A DNA stretch of 14,333 nucleotides from assembly GCA_947475795.1 (NCBI GenBank), contig CANJOX010000035.1:1-14333 (forward strand), in the 5' to 3' direction. Positions 5,662-13,145 of the stretch are shown here, piece after piece. The DNA is from Gemmatimonadota bacterium (GTDB lineage: Bacteria; Gemmatimonadota; Gemmatimonadetes; Gemmatimonadales; Gemmatimonadaceae). The position numbers and the translations under genes were made by a program. The notes under the pieces are model-generated. The model worked only from the letters and a program-made list of their open reading frames with translations. It was not told where the DNA came from and ran no database searches. How positions within the stretch are numbered: the first letter of the stretch is position 1; each line of letters starts with the position of its first letter.

Positions 5662-8013
5662 TTACAGCTTCCGCAGCTCCTCCGCCGCGCTGATCGCGTA
5701 GCCCACGTCGCGCGACAGGGCGCGCGCTTCCTGCGTGGCGTGCGTGACATCCGCGATGGCCGCGCCCACCCCCATCGTGCGCAGTTTCACCATGTCCAGC
5801 CGCAGTGTGCGCAGGGCGGTCGAGGCGCTGTCGAGCTGGCGTTGCATCGCGTCGCGTCGTCCGGTGAGCTCCTGCAGCGACGCGAGCTGACGGGTGAGCA
5901 GCGCCAACCGGCGCTCGCGATCGGGGGCCTGTACGGGCTCGGCCTGCACCGACGCCACGCGGGCCTCGAGCGCCCCCAGCCCATCGGTGGGCATATCGCG
6001 CTGCAGCCGCTCGAGTCCACCGGCCAGCGCGCTGATCCGCTCGAGCAATGCATCCGCTGTGGGGGCCACGTCGGGCACCATCGCCCGGTCCGCATCGGTG
6101 AGGGTACCGGCCACGTCCTTGATCGTGAGCCGGTCATCGACGGCGTTCCGCAGCACGTCGCCAAACGACGACGCGAGCAGCTGCTCACCGGCGACCAGCG
6201 CGAGCTGCTCGCGCAGCTTCACGTCGTACGGACGATCATCGGACGACGCGGCGATCGCCTGCCAGCGATCATTCCACGCATCGCCGGCCGAGACACCAAG
6301 CCGACGCAGGCGCAGGACATCGCGAATCAGCATCTGGGCACTGGCCATCGCCGCGAGACCGGCCGCAACCATGGGCACGATCATCGGCGTGAGTTCCGCC
6401 GACGCGCCGATCACGAGACTGCCGAGTGACACAGCGGCCGATCCCATGAACCACTTGGCATGCTTCACGAACGCGCGCGACGCGTCGGCAATGCGGGCCG
6501 GCTTGCTGCGCGGATCGGTGTCGGGCTGCGGCGCCGACGCGCTGCCCATGATGCGCGCGAGCGTGATCCCACGGCGACGCAGCCGGATGTAACGACCGAG
6601 CACCCCCATCCCCAACCCCATGGCCGGGAAAACCGCCCAGGGGAAGCCGGGGCTGGTGACGGCATTGATCACGCCGAGGAACACGATGAGCCCCGCCGTG
6701 GAGAGCATATGCCCCTTGAAACGCTCGATCACATCGTCATCACTCCGCCATGCACCGGTCGCGTCCCCGTGCTGATCGCTCCACTGCGAGTACGCATCGC
6801 GCCGCTGCCGCTGCACGGCGGCACGCCAGTCCTGCATCGCATCCTTCGACGCACGCTCCCACGCCTTCACCTGCTCACGCGGGGCGCCCGGGGGGAGCGG
6901 CGGCAAGACCGGCACGGGGGGCAGCGCGCCGGCGGCGGGGTAGGCGCGCGGAGCCGGCTCCGGCGCGAGTACGCCGCGCGGTGCCCAGTCCTCGGAGCGC
7001 AGTCCATAGCGTGCATCCTCGCGCGGTTCCGGCCCGCGCGGTAACGGTCCCGCCAGCGCCGTCGGCGCGCCGACCGCGGGCGCCACGCTTGCCCGGTGCG
7101 CCCCCGTCTGCAACGACCCGTCGCGCTGCACGCGTCGCAGCACATCACGCAACTGCAGGGCGCTCTCCCAGCGGTCGCGGGGGCTCTTCACGAGACACCG
7201 CTCGACAATCTCCACCAGCGCCAGCGGCGCGTCGGACCGCATGCTCCCGATCGGCCGCGGCGACTCGCTCACGTGGGCCAGCAGCATCGCGGGCGTCGAT
7301 CCCCCCTCGAACGGGAGCCGTCCGGCGAGCATCAGGTACCCCATCACGCCCAGCGAGTAGATGTCGCTGCGTCCATCCACGTCCCGCTCGCCCGTGGCCT
7401 GCTCCGGGCTCATGAACGCCGGCGTCCCCACGGCAATGCCCGTCTGGGTCAGCCGTGAACCGCTCTCGGCCGCGCGCGCGATGCCGAAGTCGGTGACCAT
7501 CGCCCGGCCGGTGTCCCGATCGATCAGCACATTATCCGGCTTCACGTCGCGATGCACGACGCCTGCCGCGTGCGCGTACGCGAGCGCGTCGGCCACCTGC
7601 TCGAGGAGGTGCGCGATGAACGCAAAGGAGGGGCGCGGTTCGCGTCCAATGCGGGCCGCGAGGCTTTCGCCCTTCACCAACGACATGGCGAAGCACACCA
7701 AGCCACCCTCTTCGTGCACCGCATAGATGGGCACAATGTGCGGATGATTGAGCCGCGCCGCCGTCTGCGCTTCACGCACGAACCGTTCGCGCACGTCCCC
7801 GCGGAACGCCAGCTCCGGCGGCAACACCTTGAGCGCCACCGGCCGCTGCAGGCGGACGTCTTCGGCGGCATAGACCACCGCCATGCCGCCGCGCCCGATC
7901 TCCTGCTCGATCAGATACCGGTCACCAACGGCGGCCGTCACGCGATCGCGCAGGATGTCCGACTCGGCGCGCTGCGCCGCCGTCCGCAGTCCGGCGCGCT
8001 CCCCCTCAGGCAT
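5662..8013 (-). CDS. Membrane serine/threonine protein kinase, second gene of tandem pair
   Basis: A 783-residue Hanks-type kinase. The catalytic domain (33-295) is complete: glycine loop GRGGMAVV (40-47), Lys62, helix-C Glu81, HRDVKPDN (154-161), DFG (175-177) and TPAFMSPEQ (197-205), with activation-loop Thr191 and Thr197 as likely autophosphorylation sites. An Ala/Pro-rich linker (about 305-380) follows, then charged residues and four hydrophobic segments (about 436-454, 457-475, 520-538, 543-562). The first pair resembles a 2TM domain. The tail (about 650-783) is a predicted coiled coil. An even number of membrane passes puts the kinase and coiled coil on the same, cytoplasmic side; no PASTA or other external sensor is present. 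It starts 12 bases after the stop of the paralogous upstream kinase, so the two form an operon. Substrates are unknown. Confidence 0.95.
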   Translation of the reverse strand: MPEGERAGLRTAAQRAESDILRDRVTAAVGDRYLIEQEIGRGGMAVVYAAEDVRLQRPVALKVLPPELAFRGDVRERFVREAQTAARLNHPHIVPIYAVHEEGGLVCFAMSLVKGESLAARIGREPRPSFAFIAHLLEQVADALAYAHAAGVVHRDVKPDNVLIDRDTGRAMVTDFGIARAAESGSRLTQTGIAVGTPAFMSPEQATGERDVDGRSDIYSLGVMGYLMLAGRLPFEGGSTPAMLLAHVSESPRPIGSMRSDAPLALVEIVERCLVKSPRDRWESALQLRDVLRRVQRDGSLQTGAHRASVAPAVGAPTALAGPLPRGPEPREDARYGLRSEDWAPRGVLAPEPAPRAYPAAGALPPVPVLPPLPPGAPREQVKAWERASKDAMQDWRAAVQRQRRDAYSQWSDQHGDATGAWRSDDDVIERFKGHMLSTAGLIVFLGVINAVTSPGFPWAVFPAMGLGMGVLGRYIRLRRRGITLARIMGSASAPQPDTDPRSKPARIADASRAFVKHAKWFMGSAAVSLGSLVIGASAELTPMIVPMVAAGLAAMASAQMLIRDVLRLRRLGVSAGDAWNDRWQAIAASSDDRPYDVKLREQLALVAGEQLLASSFGDVLRNAVDDRLTIKDVAGTLTDADRAMVPDVAPTADALLERISALAGGLERLQRDMPTDGLGALEARVASVQAEPVQAPDRERRLALLTRQLASLQELTGRRDAMQRQLDSASTALRTLRLDMVKLRTMGVGAAIADVTHATQEARALSRDVGYAISAAEELRKL

Positions 8014-8025
8014 CGTGCGTCCCGC

Positions 8026-10155
8026 TTACGCCGAACCGGCGCGCGATGCGGTCGCCTCGCGCACCTCGTTGGCCGACTGCACCGCAATATCGACCTCACG
8101 CGCCAAGTGCATCGCCTGTTCGGCGACGAGGGTGACGCTGTGCACCGAGCTGTTGCCGGTGCGCAGCCGCACCAGATCGAGCCGCACATTCTCGAGCGCG
8201 ATGCGACAGCTCTCCATCTGCGCCCGGCGGCGCTCGCGGGTGGCCAGCGCATCGGCCACCGCGCGGCGGTCGCGGCGGAGCTGCGCCAACCGGCGAATAC
8301 GTCCCTCACTGCGCTGCGTGTCGAGCGGATTGGCCTCCGCTTCCAGCGCGGCAATCTCCAGATCGATGCGCGCGGCCGTCTCGGGCCCCTGCTCCCGGTC
8401 ACGGCGCGCCATATCACGCGCCAGCTGCTCGAGCGTGTTCACCAGCTCCACCGCAGTGCGTGCCACCTCTGGCACCCGCGCCCGCTCATCGGCCGGCAGG
8501 GTACCCAGGAGTCGACCGATTTCTTCGCGATCGGCCCGCGCCGCCCGCACGAGCGACACGAACTCCCCCAGTTCGTCGTCCCGGAGTGGCGCGTTGGGCA
8601 CGCCGCCGCCAGGGCCGGCGGGACGTCCGGCCGGCACGGGGGACGTCCGCGACATCGAGAGTACCCCGTCGAGCCGGTTGCCGAGGCGTCCCTGCGCCCG
8701 CAGCTCCTCGCGCTTTTTCCGGCTCACGGTCGCCATGATCTTGTCGCCGAGATCGGAGAACACTTCGCCCAGCATGCGATGCTTGGGCTGACGCAACACG
8801 TCGGTCCAGTCAAAGCCCTTCGTCCAGAGCTGCGTGTACTTCCATGCCATGTACACCGTCCACAGCGTCGTCAGCCCCAGCATGTCGCCGTTGCGGAAGA
8901 GGCTCATGACCACGATGGCACCGTTCACGAACAGATACGGTCCGAGCTTGCGCCGGAACGCCATGACCGGCGGCGCATCCCAGCGGGCGATGTCGTCGGC
9001 CGTGGGGACGTAGTAGTCGTCGCCGTTGATCGGCGGCTGATACGGCACATACCCGGGCGCCGGCGCGGTGCGCGACTGATACGTGGGAGCCTGATAGGCC
9101 GGCGGGGAATACGGCGCCGGCGTGTACGGCAGCGGCACCGACGACGGGGCCAGCGTGCCGACCGGCATCCCCCCAATCGGCATACCGCCGATCGGCATGC
9201 CGCCGATCGGTGCGCCGTTGAACCGCACCGGTGCGCCGACGGACGATGGCATGGCGGCCGGGTTGGTGGGCGGCGGCACAATGCCCGTCTTGAGCGCCGT
9301 CACCATCTCCCCCGCACTCTGGAACCGATGCTCCGGACTCTTTTCGAGCAGCCGCATCACGATCTCCGCCAACTCGGGCGGCGTATCGGGACGGCGCAGC
9401 GACACCGGGACGGGCACTTCCGCGAGATGCTTGACCAGCAGCGCCGGCGTGGTGTTGCCGGTGAATGGCGGCTCGCCGGCCAACATCTGGTACGCCACCA
9501 CGCCCAGCGAGTACAGATCGCTGCGCGCATCGAGGTCGCGGTCACCGGACGCCTGCTCGGGTGACATGTACGCCGGGGTACCGATCGCGATCCCCGTCGC
9601 CGTGAGGCGCGCCGTGTCGCCACCGTCGGACGCGGCGCGCGCGATGCCGAAGTCGGTCACCAGCGCCCGCCCGTCGATGCCGTCGAGCAGGATGTTGTCC
9701 GGCTTGATATCCCGGTGGATCACACCGCGGGCGTGCGCATACGCGAGGGCGTCGGCCACCTCCAGCAGCCAACGACGGACGTCATCGACCGGCAAGGGCC
9801 CGCGCTTCTGCAACTTCGCCGCGAGATTGTCGCCGTCGATGCACGCCATCACGAAGAACACCAGATTCCCGACTTCGTCGACCGAATAGATCGGGACGAT
9901 GTTCGGATGACTCAGCTGCGCGGCCGTCTCTGCTTCGCGCAGAAACCGCGTACGGATGTCCCGGCGGAACGACAGCTCCGGCGGCAGCAGCTTGATCGCC
10001 ACGAAGCGCTTGAGACGCTTGTCCCGCGCGCGATACACGATCCCCATTCCGCCCCGGCCGATCTCCTGGTCCAGTTCGTAGGCGGCGCTGAGCGCCTGCT
10101 CCACGTGGGCGCGGAGTTCGAGATCCTCGGGGGACGGGGCTGCTGAGTCGGGCAC
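8026..10155 (-). CDS. Membrane serine/threonine protein kinase, first gene of tandem pair
   Basis: A 709-residue Hanks-type kinase from the GTG at 10155. A TTG at 10218 would add 21 residues, but a promoter-like TACACT lies inside that extension, so I prefer GTG. Numbering from GTG: glycine loop GRGGMGIV (33-40), Lys55, helix-C Glu74, HRDIKPDN (147-154), DFG (168-170) and TPAYMSPEQ (193-201). All catalytic residues are present. A Pro/Gly-rich linker (about 290-395) holds a GMPIG repeat. Two hydrophobic segments (about 405-420 and 427-441) form a membrane hairpin, and a coiled-coil tail (about 565-675) follows. Kinase, linker, hairpin and coiled coil come in the same order as in the downstream kinase, and the ends are alike (RLDLVRLRT here, RLDMVKLRT there), so the pair arose by duplication. 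The tail is therefore cytoplasmic and there is no outer sensor domain. Confidence 0.93.
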   Translation of the reverse strand: MPDSAAPSPEDLELRAHVEQALSAAYELDQEIGRGGMGIVYRARDKRLKRFVAIKLLPPELSFRRDIRTRFLREAETAAQLSHPNIVPIYSVDEVGNLVFFVMACIDGDNLAAKLQKRGPLPVDDVRRWLLEVADALAYAHARGVIHRDIKPDNILLDGIDGRALVTDFGIARAASDGGDTARLTATGIAIGTPAYMSPEQASGDRDLDARSDLYSLGVVAYQMLAGEPPFTGNTTPALLVKHLAEVPVPVSLRRPDTPPELAEIVMRLLEKSPEHRFQSAGEMVTALKTGIVPPPTNPAAMPSSVGAPVRFNGAPIGGMPIGGMPIGGMPVGTLAPSSVPLPYTPAPYSPPAYQAPTYQSRTAPAPGYVPYQPPINGDDYYVPTADDIARWDAPPVMAFRRKLGPYLFVNGAIVVMSLFRNGDMLGLTTLWTVYMAWKYTQLWTKGFDWTDVLRQPKHRMLGEVFSDLGDKIMATVSRKKREELRAQGRLGNRLDGVLSMSRTSPVPAGRPAGPGGGVPNAPLRDDELGEFVSLVRAARADREEIGRLLGTLPADERARVPEVARTAVELVNTLEQLARDMARRDREQGPETAARIDLEIAALEAEANPLDTQRSEGRIRRLAQLRRDRRAVADALATRERRRAQMESCRIALENVRLDLVRLRTGNSSVHSVTLVAEQAMHLAREVDIAVQSANEVREATASRAGSA
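9161..9220 (-). repeat. 15-bp tandem repeat encoding GMPIG units
   Basis: Four consecutive 15-base units, the central two being atcggcataccgccg and atcggcatgccgccg, encode the Gly-Met-Pro-Ile-Gly run in the kinase linker. The outer units are diverged. In-frame length changes here would only alter linker length. Confidence 0.85.
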
Positions 10156-10191
10156 TCGCTGGGGATCGAAGGGGTCCGCTCCGGAACCTGA

Positions 10192-10218
10192 AGTGTAGCA
10201 CGGCAGGGAGAGCGGCAA
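10192..10218 (-). promoter_or_regulatory. Possible promoter of the kinase operon
   Basis: On the minus strand TGC-TACACT is an extended -10-like element (hexamer 10197-10192). TTGCCG at 10218-10213 is a -35-like box with a short 15-base spacer. Predicted transcription would start near 10185, about 30 bases before the GTG start, which argues against the upstream TTG start. Confidence 0.4.
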
Positions 10219-10502
10219 CAGGATGACGCAGACCGCACACCGACGGGACGACCCGTTCGGCGGGGACGGTGCCGTTGTCTCCTACGTGTCCATGGCCGCG
10301 AAAAGTTGCAGCCGGTACGGCAGCGGACTGATCCTCCCGATTGGCGGGCGCGATGCACCGGCAGCCAGATTGTCAGCGACCTGCCAAACACGGTGTCTTC
10401 GCCGGAAGCCCCCCGCGAAAGCCTGCCGTGATGGCGTGAACGAGGCGGTGCGGAACGTGCCACTCGGAGGGTGTCATTCCTCCTCGACCAGGATTCATTG
10501 TC
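10219..10502. other. Intergenic region between kinase operon and lon
   Basis: About 280 bases (about 350 to the preferred kinase start) separate the divergent units. I find no gene here. AGGA at 10490-10493, nine bases before the lon ATG, is the only plausible Shine-Dalgarno site. An imperfect dyad, TGCCACTC/GGGTGTCA, sits at 10458-10475 but does not have CIRCE spacing. No convincing sigma-70 or heat-shock promoter was found by eye. Confidence 0.4.
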
Positions 10503-12995
10503 ATGGGCCAGCGCCAAACGCTTCCCGTCCTGCCACTGCGCGGGACGGTCATGTTTCCCGGCATCACCGCACCGATTGCGGCGGGCCGTCCCGGTACCCT
10601 GCGAGCCATCGAAACAGCCCTGAAGGGCGATCGGCTCGTCTTTGCGGTCGCCCAGCGCGACAACACGGAAGAACCGACCTCCGACATTCTCTTCACCACG
10701 GGCGTCATCGCCCGGATCGGCCAGATCCAGCGCGGCCTGGGCGGTGTCCAGTTGCTGCTGCAGGGCGAACAGCGCGCCACGGCGCTCCACTTCGCCGAAG
10801 TGGACGGCTACCTGCAGGCGGTGATCGTCCCCGCCGAGGAGATGATGCCGCTCGACCTCAAGGACCCGGCCTTCGAGGCGCTGCACAAGGAGGCCCGTGA
10901 GCGCGCCGCCGAACTGGGCGAAAAGCGTGGCCTCCCCGAGGAAGTGGTGCATCAGGTGCTCGACTCGGTGGACGATGCCGGGAAGTTCTCCGACCTGGTG
11001 GCCGGCTACATCGAACTCACGGTGCCCGAAAAGCAGGGGCTGCTCGAGACGCTCTCCGTGGAAGAGCGGCTCCGCCGCGTGCTGGTGCACGTGCAGCGCC
11101 AGATCGGTCTGCTGGAAGCGCAGGAGGACATCAAGTCGCAGGTCCAGGAGGAGCTCGGGGAACGCCAGCGTGAGATGTTCCTGCGGGAACAGCTCAAGGC
11201 GATCCAGAAGGAGCTCGGCGACGACGATCAGTCCAAGGAAATCACGGAGCTGCGCGAGAAGCTCACCAAGCTCGACTTGCCCAAGGAAGCGCGCGCCGAA
11301 ACGGAGCGCGAGCTTGGGCGGCTCGAGCGCGCCGGTCGCGAGTCCATGGAAGCGCAGGTGATCCGCACGTACCTCGAGTGGATCGCCGAGCTGCCGTGGA
11401 GCAAGCGCTCCGACGATCACCTCGAACTCGCCCGCGCCGGTGAAATTCTCGAAGAAGACCACTACGGCCTGAAGGATGTGAAGGACCGCGTCCTTGAGTT
11501 CCTGGCCGTGCGTCAGCTGCGGGCGCAGCAGGTGGCCGCCGAGGTGGACACCAGCGGCGACGGCCAGAAAACGGACGCCAAGGAAGCGAAGGCGCGCGCC
11601 CTGGCCAAGGGGCCGATTCTGCTCTTCAACGGTCCGCCGGGCGTGGGCAAGACGAGCATCGCCAAGTCGATCGCGCGGGCGCTCGGTCGCGAATACGTGC
11701 GCGTCGCCTTGGGTGGTGCCCGCGACGAAGCCGACATCCGCGGCCACCGCCGCACCTATGTGGGCGCCATGCCCGGCCGCGTCATTCAAGGGATGAAGCA
11801 GGCGGGGAGCAAGAACCCGGTGTTCCTGCTCGATGAAGTCGACAAGCTGGGCACATCGTATCAGGGCGATCCGTCCAGCGCGCTGCTGGAAGTGCTGGAC
11901 CCCGCGCAGAACGACTCGTTCACCGACCACTACCTCGGCGTTCCGTTCGATCTCAGCGAAGTGCTCTTCATCGCCACGTCGAACTTCATCCAGAACATCC
12001 CCGGTCCGCTGCTGGACCGCATGGAAGTGGTGGATTTCAGCGGCTACACCGAGCGCGAGAAGTCGGAGATCGCCAAGACGTATCTGATTCCCCGTCAGCT
12101 CGAGGAATCGGGGCTCGGCCAGCGCGAGCTCACGTTCACCGACGACGCGGTCATGAAGGTGATCAGCGAATACACCCGCGAAAGTGGCGTGCGTCAGCTC
12201 GAGCGCCAGCTCGGGGCGGTGGCGCGCAAGGTGGCCCGCCGCGTCGCGATGGGGGACACGGCCACGATCGACGACAAGGTGATCAGCAGCGAGGAGGTCC
12301 GCGAGCTGCTGGGCCGGCCCAAGGTGCACCCGGAACGGGTGGCCGAGCACGACGAGGTCGGCATCACCACCGGCATGTACTACACGCCGATGGGGGGCGA
12401 CATCATGTTCGTAGAGGCCAGCATCCGCCGCGGTGGTGCCGCGCCCACGAAGAGCGACGATGGCGCCGAGGTGGTGCGGGTGGGGCCGATCTCACTCATC
12501 CTCACGGGACAGCTCGGCGACGTGATGAAGGAAAGTGCGCGCGCCGCCCTGACCTACGCCACCAACAACGCCGAATCGCTTGGCATTCCCGCCGACCGGG
12601 TTGCCTCGGCGAGCGAGGCGCATATCCATGTGCCCGCCGGCGCCATTCCGAAGGACGGACCGAGTGCCGGCATCGCGATTGCGCTGGCGCTCGTGAGCGA
12701 GATGTCGAACCGCAAGGTGCGGCGCGATGTGTCGATGACCGGCGAAATCACCTTGCGCGGACGCGTACTGCCGATCGGTGGCGTGAAGGAAAAGGTGCTC
12801 GGCGCGCATCGTGCCGGCATCAAGGAAGTCATCATCCCCAAGGCCAACGAAGCCGATCTCGAGGACGTGCCGGCCGAGGTGCGGGAGCAGCTGATCTTCC
12901 ATCCGGTGCAGACACTGCGCGAAGTGCTGGAGATCGCGCTCGTGGACCGGGGCCGCGCGGTGCAAGAAGCGGTTGAAGAGCTGGTTGGGGTGTAA
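10503..12995 (+). CDS. lon: ATP-dependent Lon protease (LonA type)
   Basis: A complete 830-residue LonA, the cytoplasmic hexameric AAA+ serine protease that unfolds and degrades damaged and regulatory proteins. The N domain begins LPVLPLRGTVMFPG (7-20) and continues through the long helical region to about 300. Walker A is GPPGVGKT (377-384), Walker B FLLDEVD (441-447), and sensor ATSN follows (491-494). The protease domain has the catalytic Ser721 in PKDGPSAG and Lys764 in GGVKEKVLGAH, 43 residues apart as in E. coli (679/722). Two insertions relative to E. coli are visible: about 341-368, just before the AAA+ core, and about 643-662, at the start of the protease domain. The ATG at 10503 is preceded by AGGA at nine bases. 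It is divergent from the kinases and monocistronic, with a hairpin downstream. Confidence 0.98.
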   Translation: MGQRQTLPVLPLRGTVMFPGITAPIAAGRPGTLRAIETALKGDRLVFAVAQRDNTEEPTSDILFTTGVIARIGQIQRGLGGVQLLLQGEQRATALHFAEVDGYLQAVIVPAEEMMPLDLKDPAFEALHKEARERAAELGEKRGLPEEVVHQVLDSVDDAGKFSDLVAGYIELTVPEKQGLLETLSVEERLRRVLVHVQRQIGLLEAQEDIKSQVQEELGERQREMFLREQLKAIQKELGDDDQSKEITELREKLTKLDLPKEARAETERELGRLERAGRESMEAQVIRTYLEWIAELPWSKRSDDHLELARAGEILEEDHYGLKDVKDRVLEFLAVRQLRAQQVAAEVDTSGDGQKTDAKEAKARALAKGPILLFNGPPGVGKTSIAKSIARALGREYVRVALGGARDEADIRGHRRTYVGAMPGRVIQGMKQAGSKNPVFLLDEVDKLGTSYQGDPSSALLEVLDPAQNDSFTDHYLGVPFDLSEVLFIATSNFIQNIPGPLLDRMEVVDFSGYTEREKSEIAKTYLIPRQLEESGLGQRELTFTDDAVMKVISEYTRESGVRQLERQLGAVARKVARRVAMGDTATIDDKVISSEEVRELLGRPKVHPERVAEHDEVGITTGMYYTPMGGDIMFVEASIRRGGAAPTKSDDGAEVVRVGPISLILTGQLGDVMKESARAALTYATNNAESLGIPADRVASASEAHIHVPAGAIPKDGPSAGIAIALALVSEMSNRKVRRDVSMTGEITLRGRVLPIGGVKEKVLGAHRAGIKEVIIPKANEADLEDVPAEVREQLIFHPVQTLREVLEIALVDRGRAVQEAVEELVGV

Positions 12996-13005
12996 CCGCA
13001 GTAGG

Positions 13006-13026
13006 GAGTAACGAGTAAGGAGTAAG
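13006..13026. repeat. Three tandem heptanucleotides GAGTAAC/G
   Basis: GAGTAAC, GAGTAAG and GAGTAAG follow one another without gaps, preceded by a degenerate copy (CAGTAGG). The array begins ten bases after the lon stop codon. Being 7 bases long, the unit cannot be an in-frame coding repeat, and it is AT-richer than its surroundings. Confidence 0.85.
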
Positions 13027-13030
13027 GCGT

Positions 13031-13066
13031 TGGGGGCGGATGGCGACCGGTTGCCGTTCGCCCCCA
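13031..13066 (+). terminator. Stem-loop downstream of lon, GU-paired
   Basis: Positions 13031-13048 and 13049-13066 pair over their whole length: TGGGGGCGGATGGCGACC with its opposite arm, including three G-U wobbles (39/58, 41/56, 45/52). The real loop would be about CCGG. On the opposite strand these wobbles become A-C mismatches, so the fold favours the lon transcript. No T tract follows, so it may stabilise the 3' end or act with Rho rather than terminate intrinsically. Confidence 0.55.
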
Positions 13067-13145
13067 CGTCTGTGGCCCGGGCGCGCGGCGCGCCTGCCTA
13101 CCGCGTATTGACCGATTCCCTAATGGCCCGTGCGGCCACCTCTTC

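Noticed and set aside
7552..9564. 670-codon plus-strand open frame opposite the two kinases
   Set aside because: It is antisense to two clear kinase genes and crosses their junction. The translation is His/Arg-rich without a family pattern, as expected for antisense frames in GC-rich DNA.
10156..10218. TTG-initiated N-terminal extension of the upstream kinase
   Set aside because: A promoter-like extended -10 element lies inside the extension and the GTG at 10155 leaves a normal short N terminus before the kinase domain; the TTG start is not excluded.
10458..10475. CIRCE-like dyad upstream of lon
   Set aside because: The arms are short and imperfect and the nine-base spacer of CIRCE is missing.
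9912..12350. 812-codon minus-strand open frame opposite lon
   Set aside because: It lies antisense to the catalytic body of Lon and in another frame of the kinase start; its composition is Leu/His/Arg-rich and no motif is seen.
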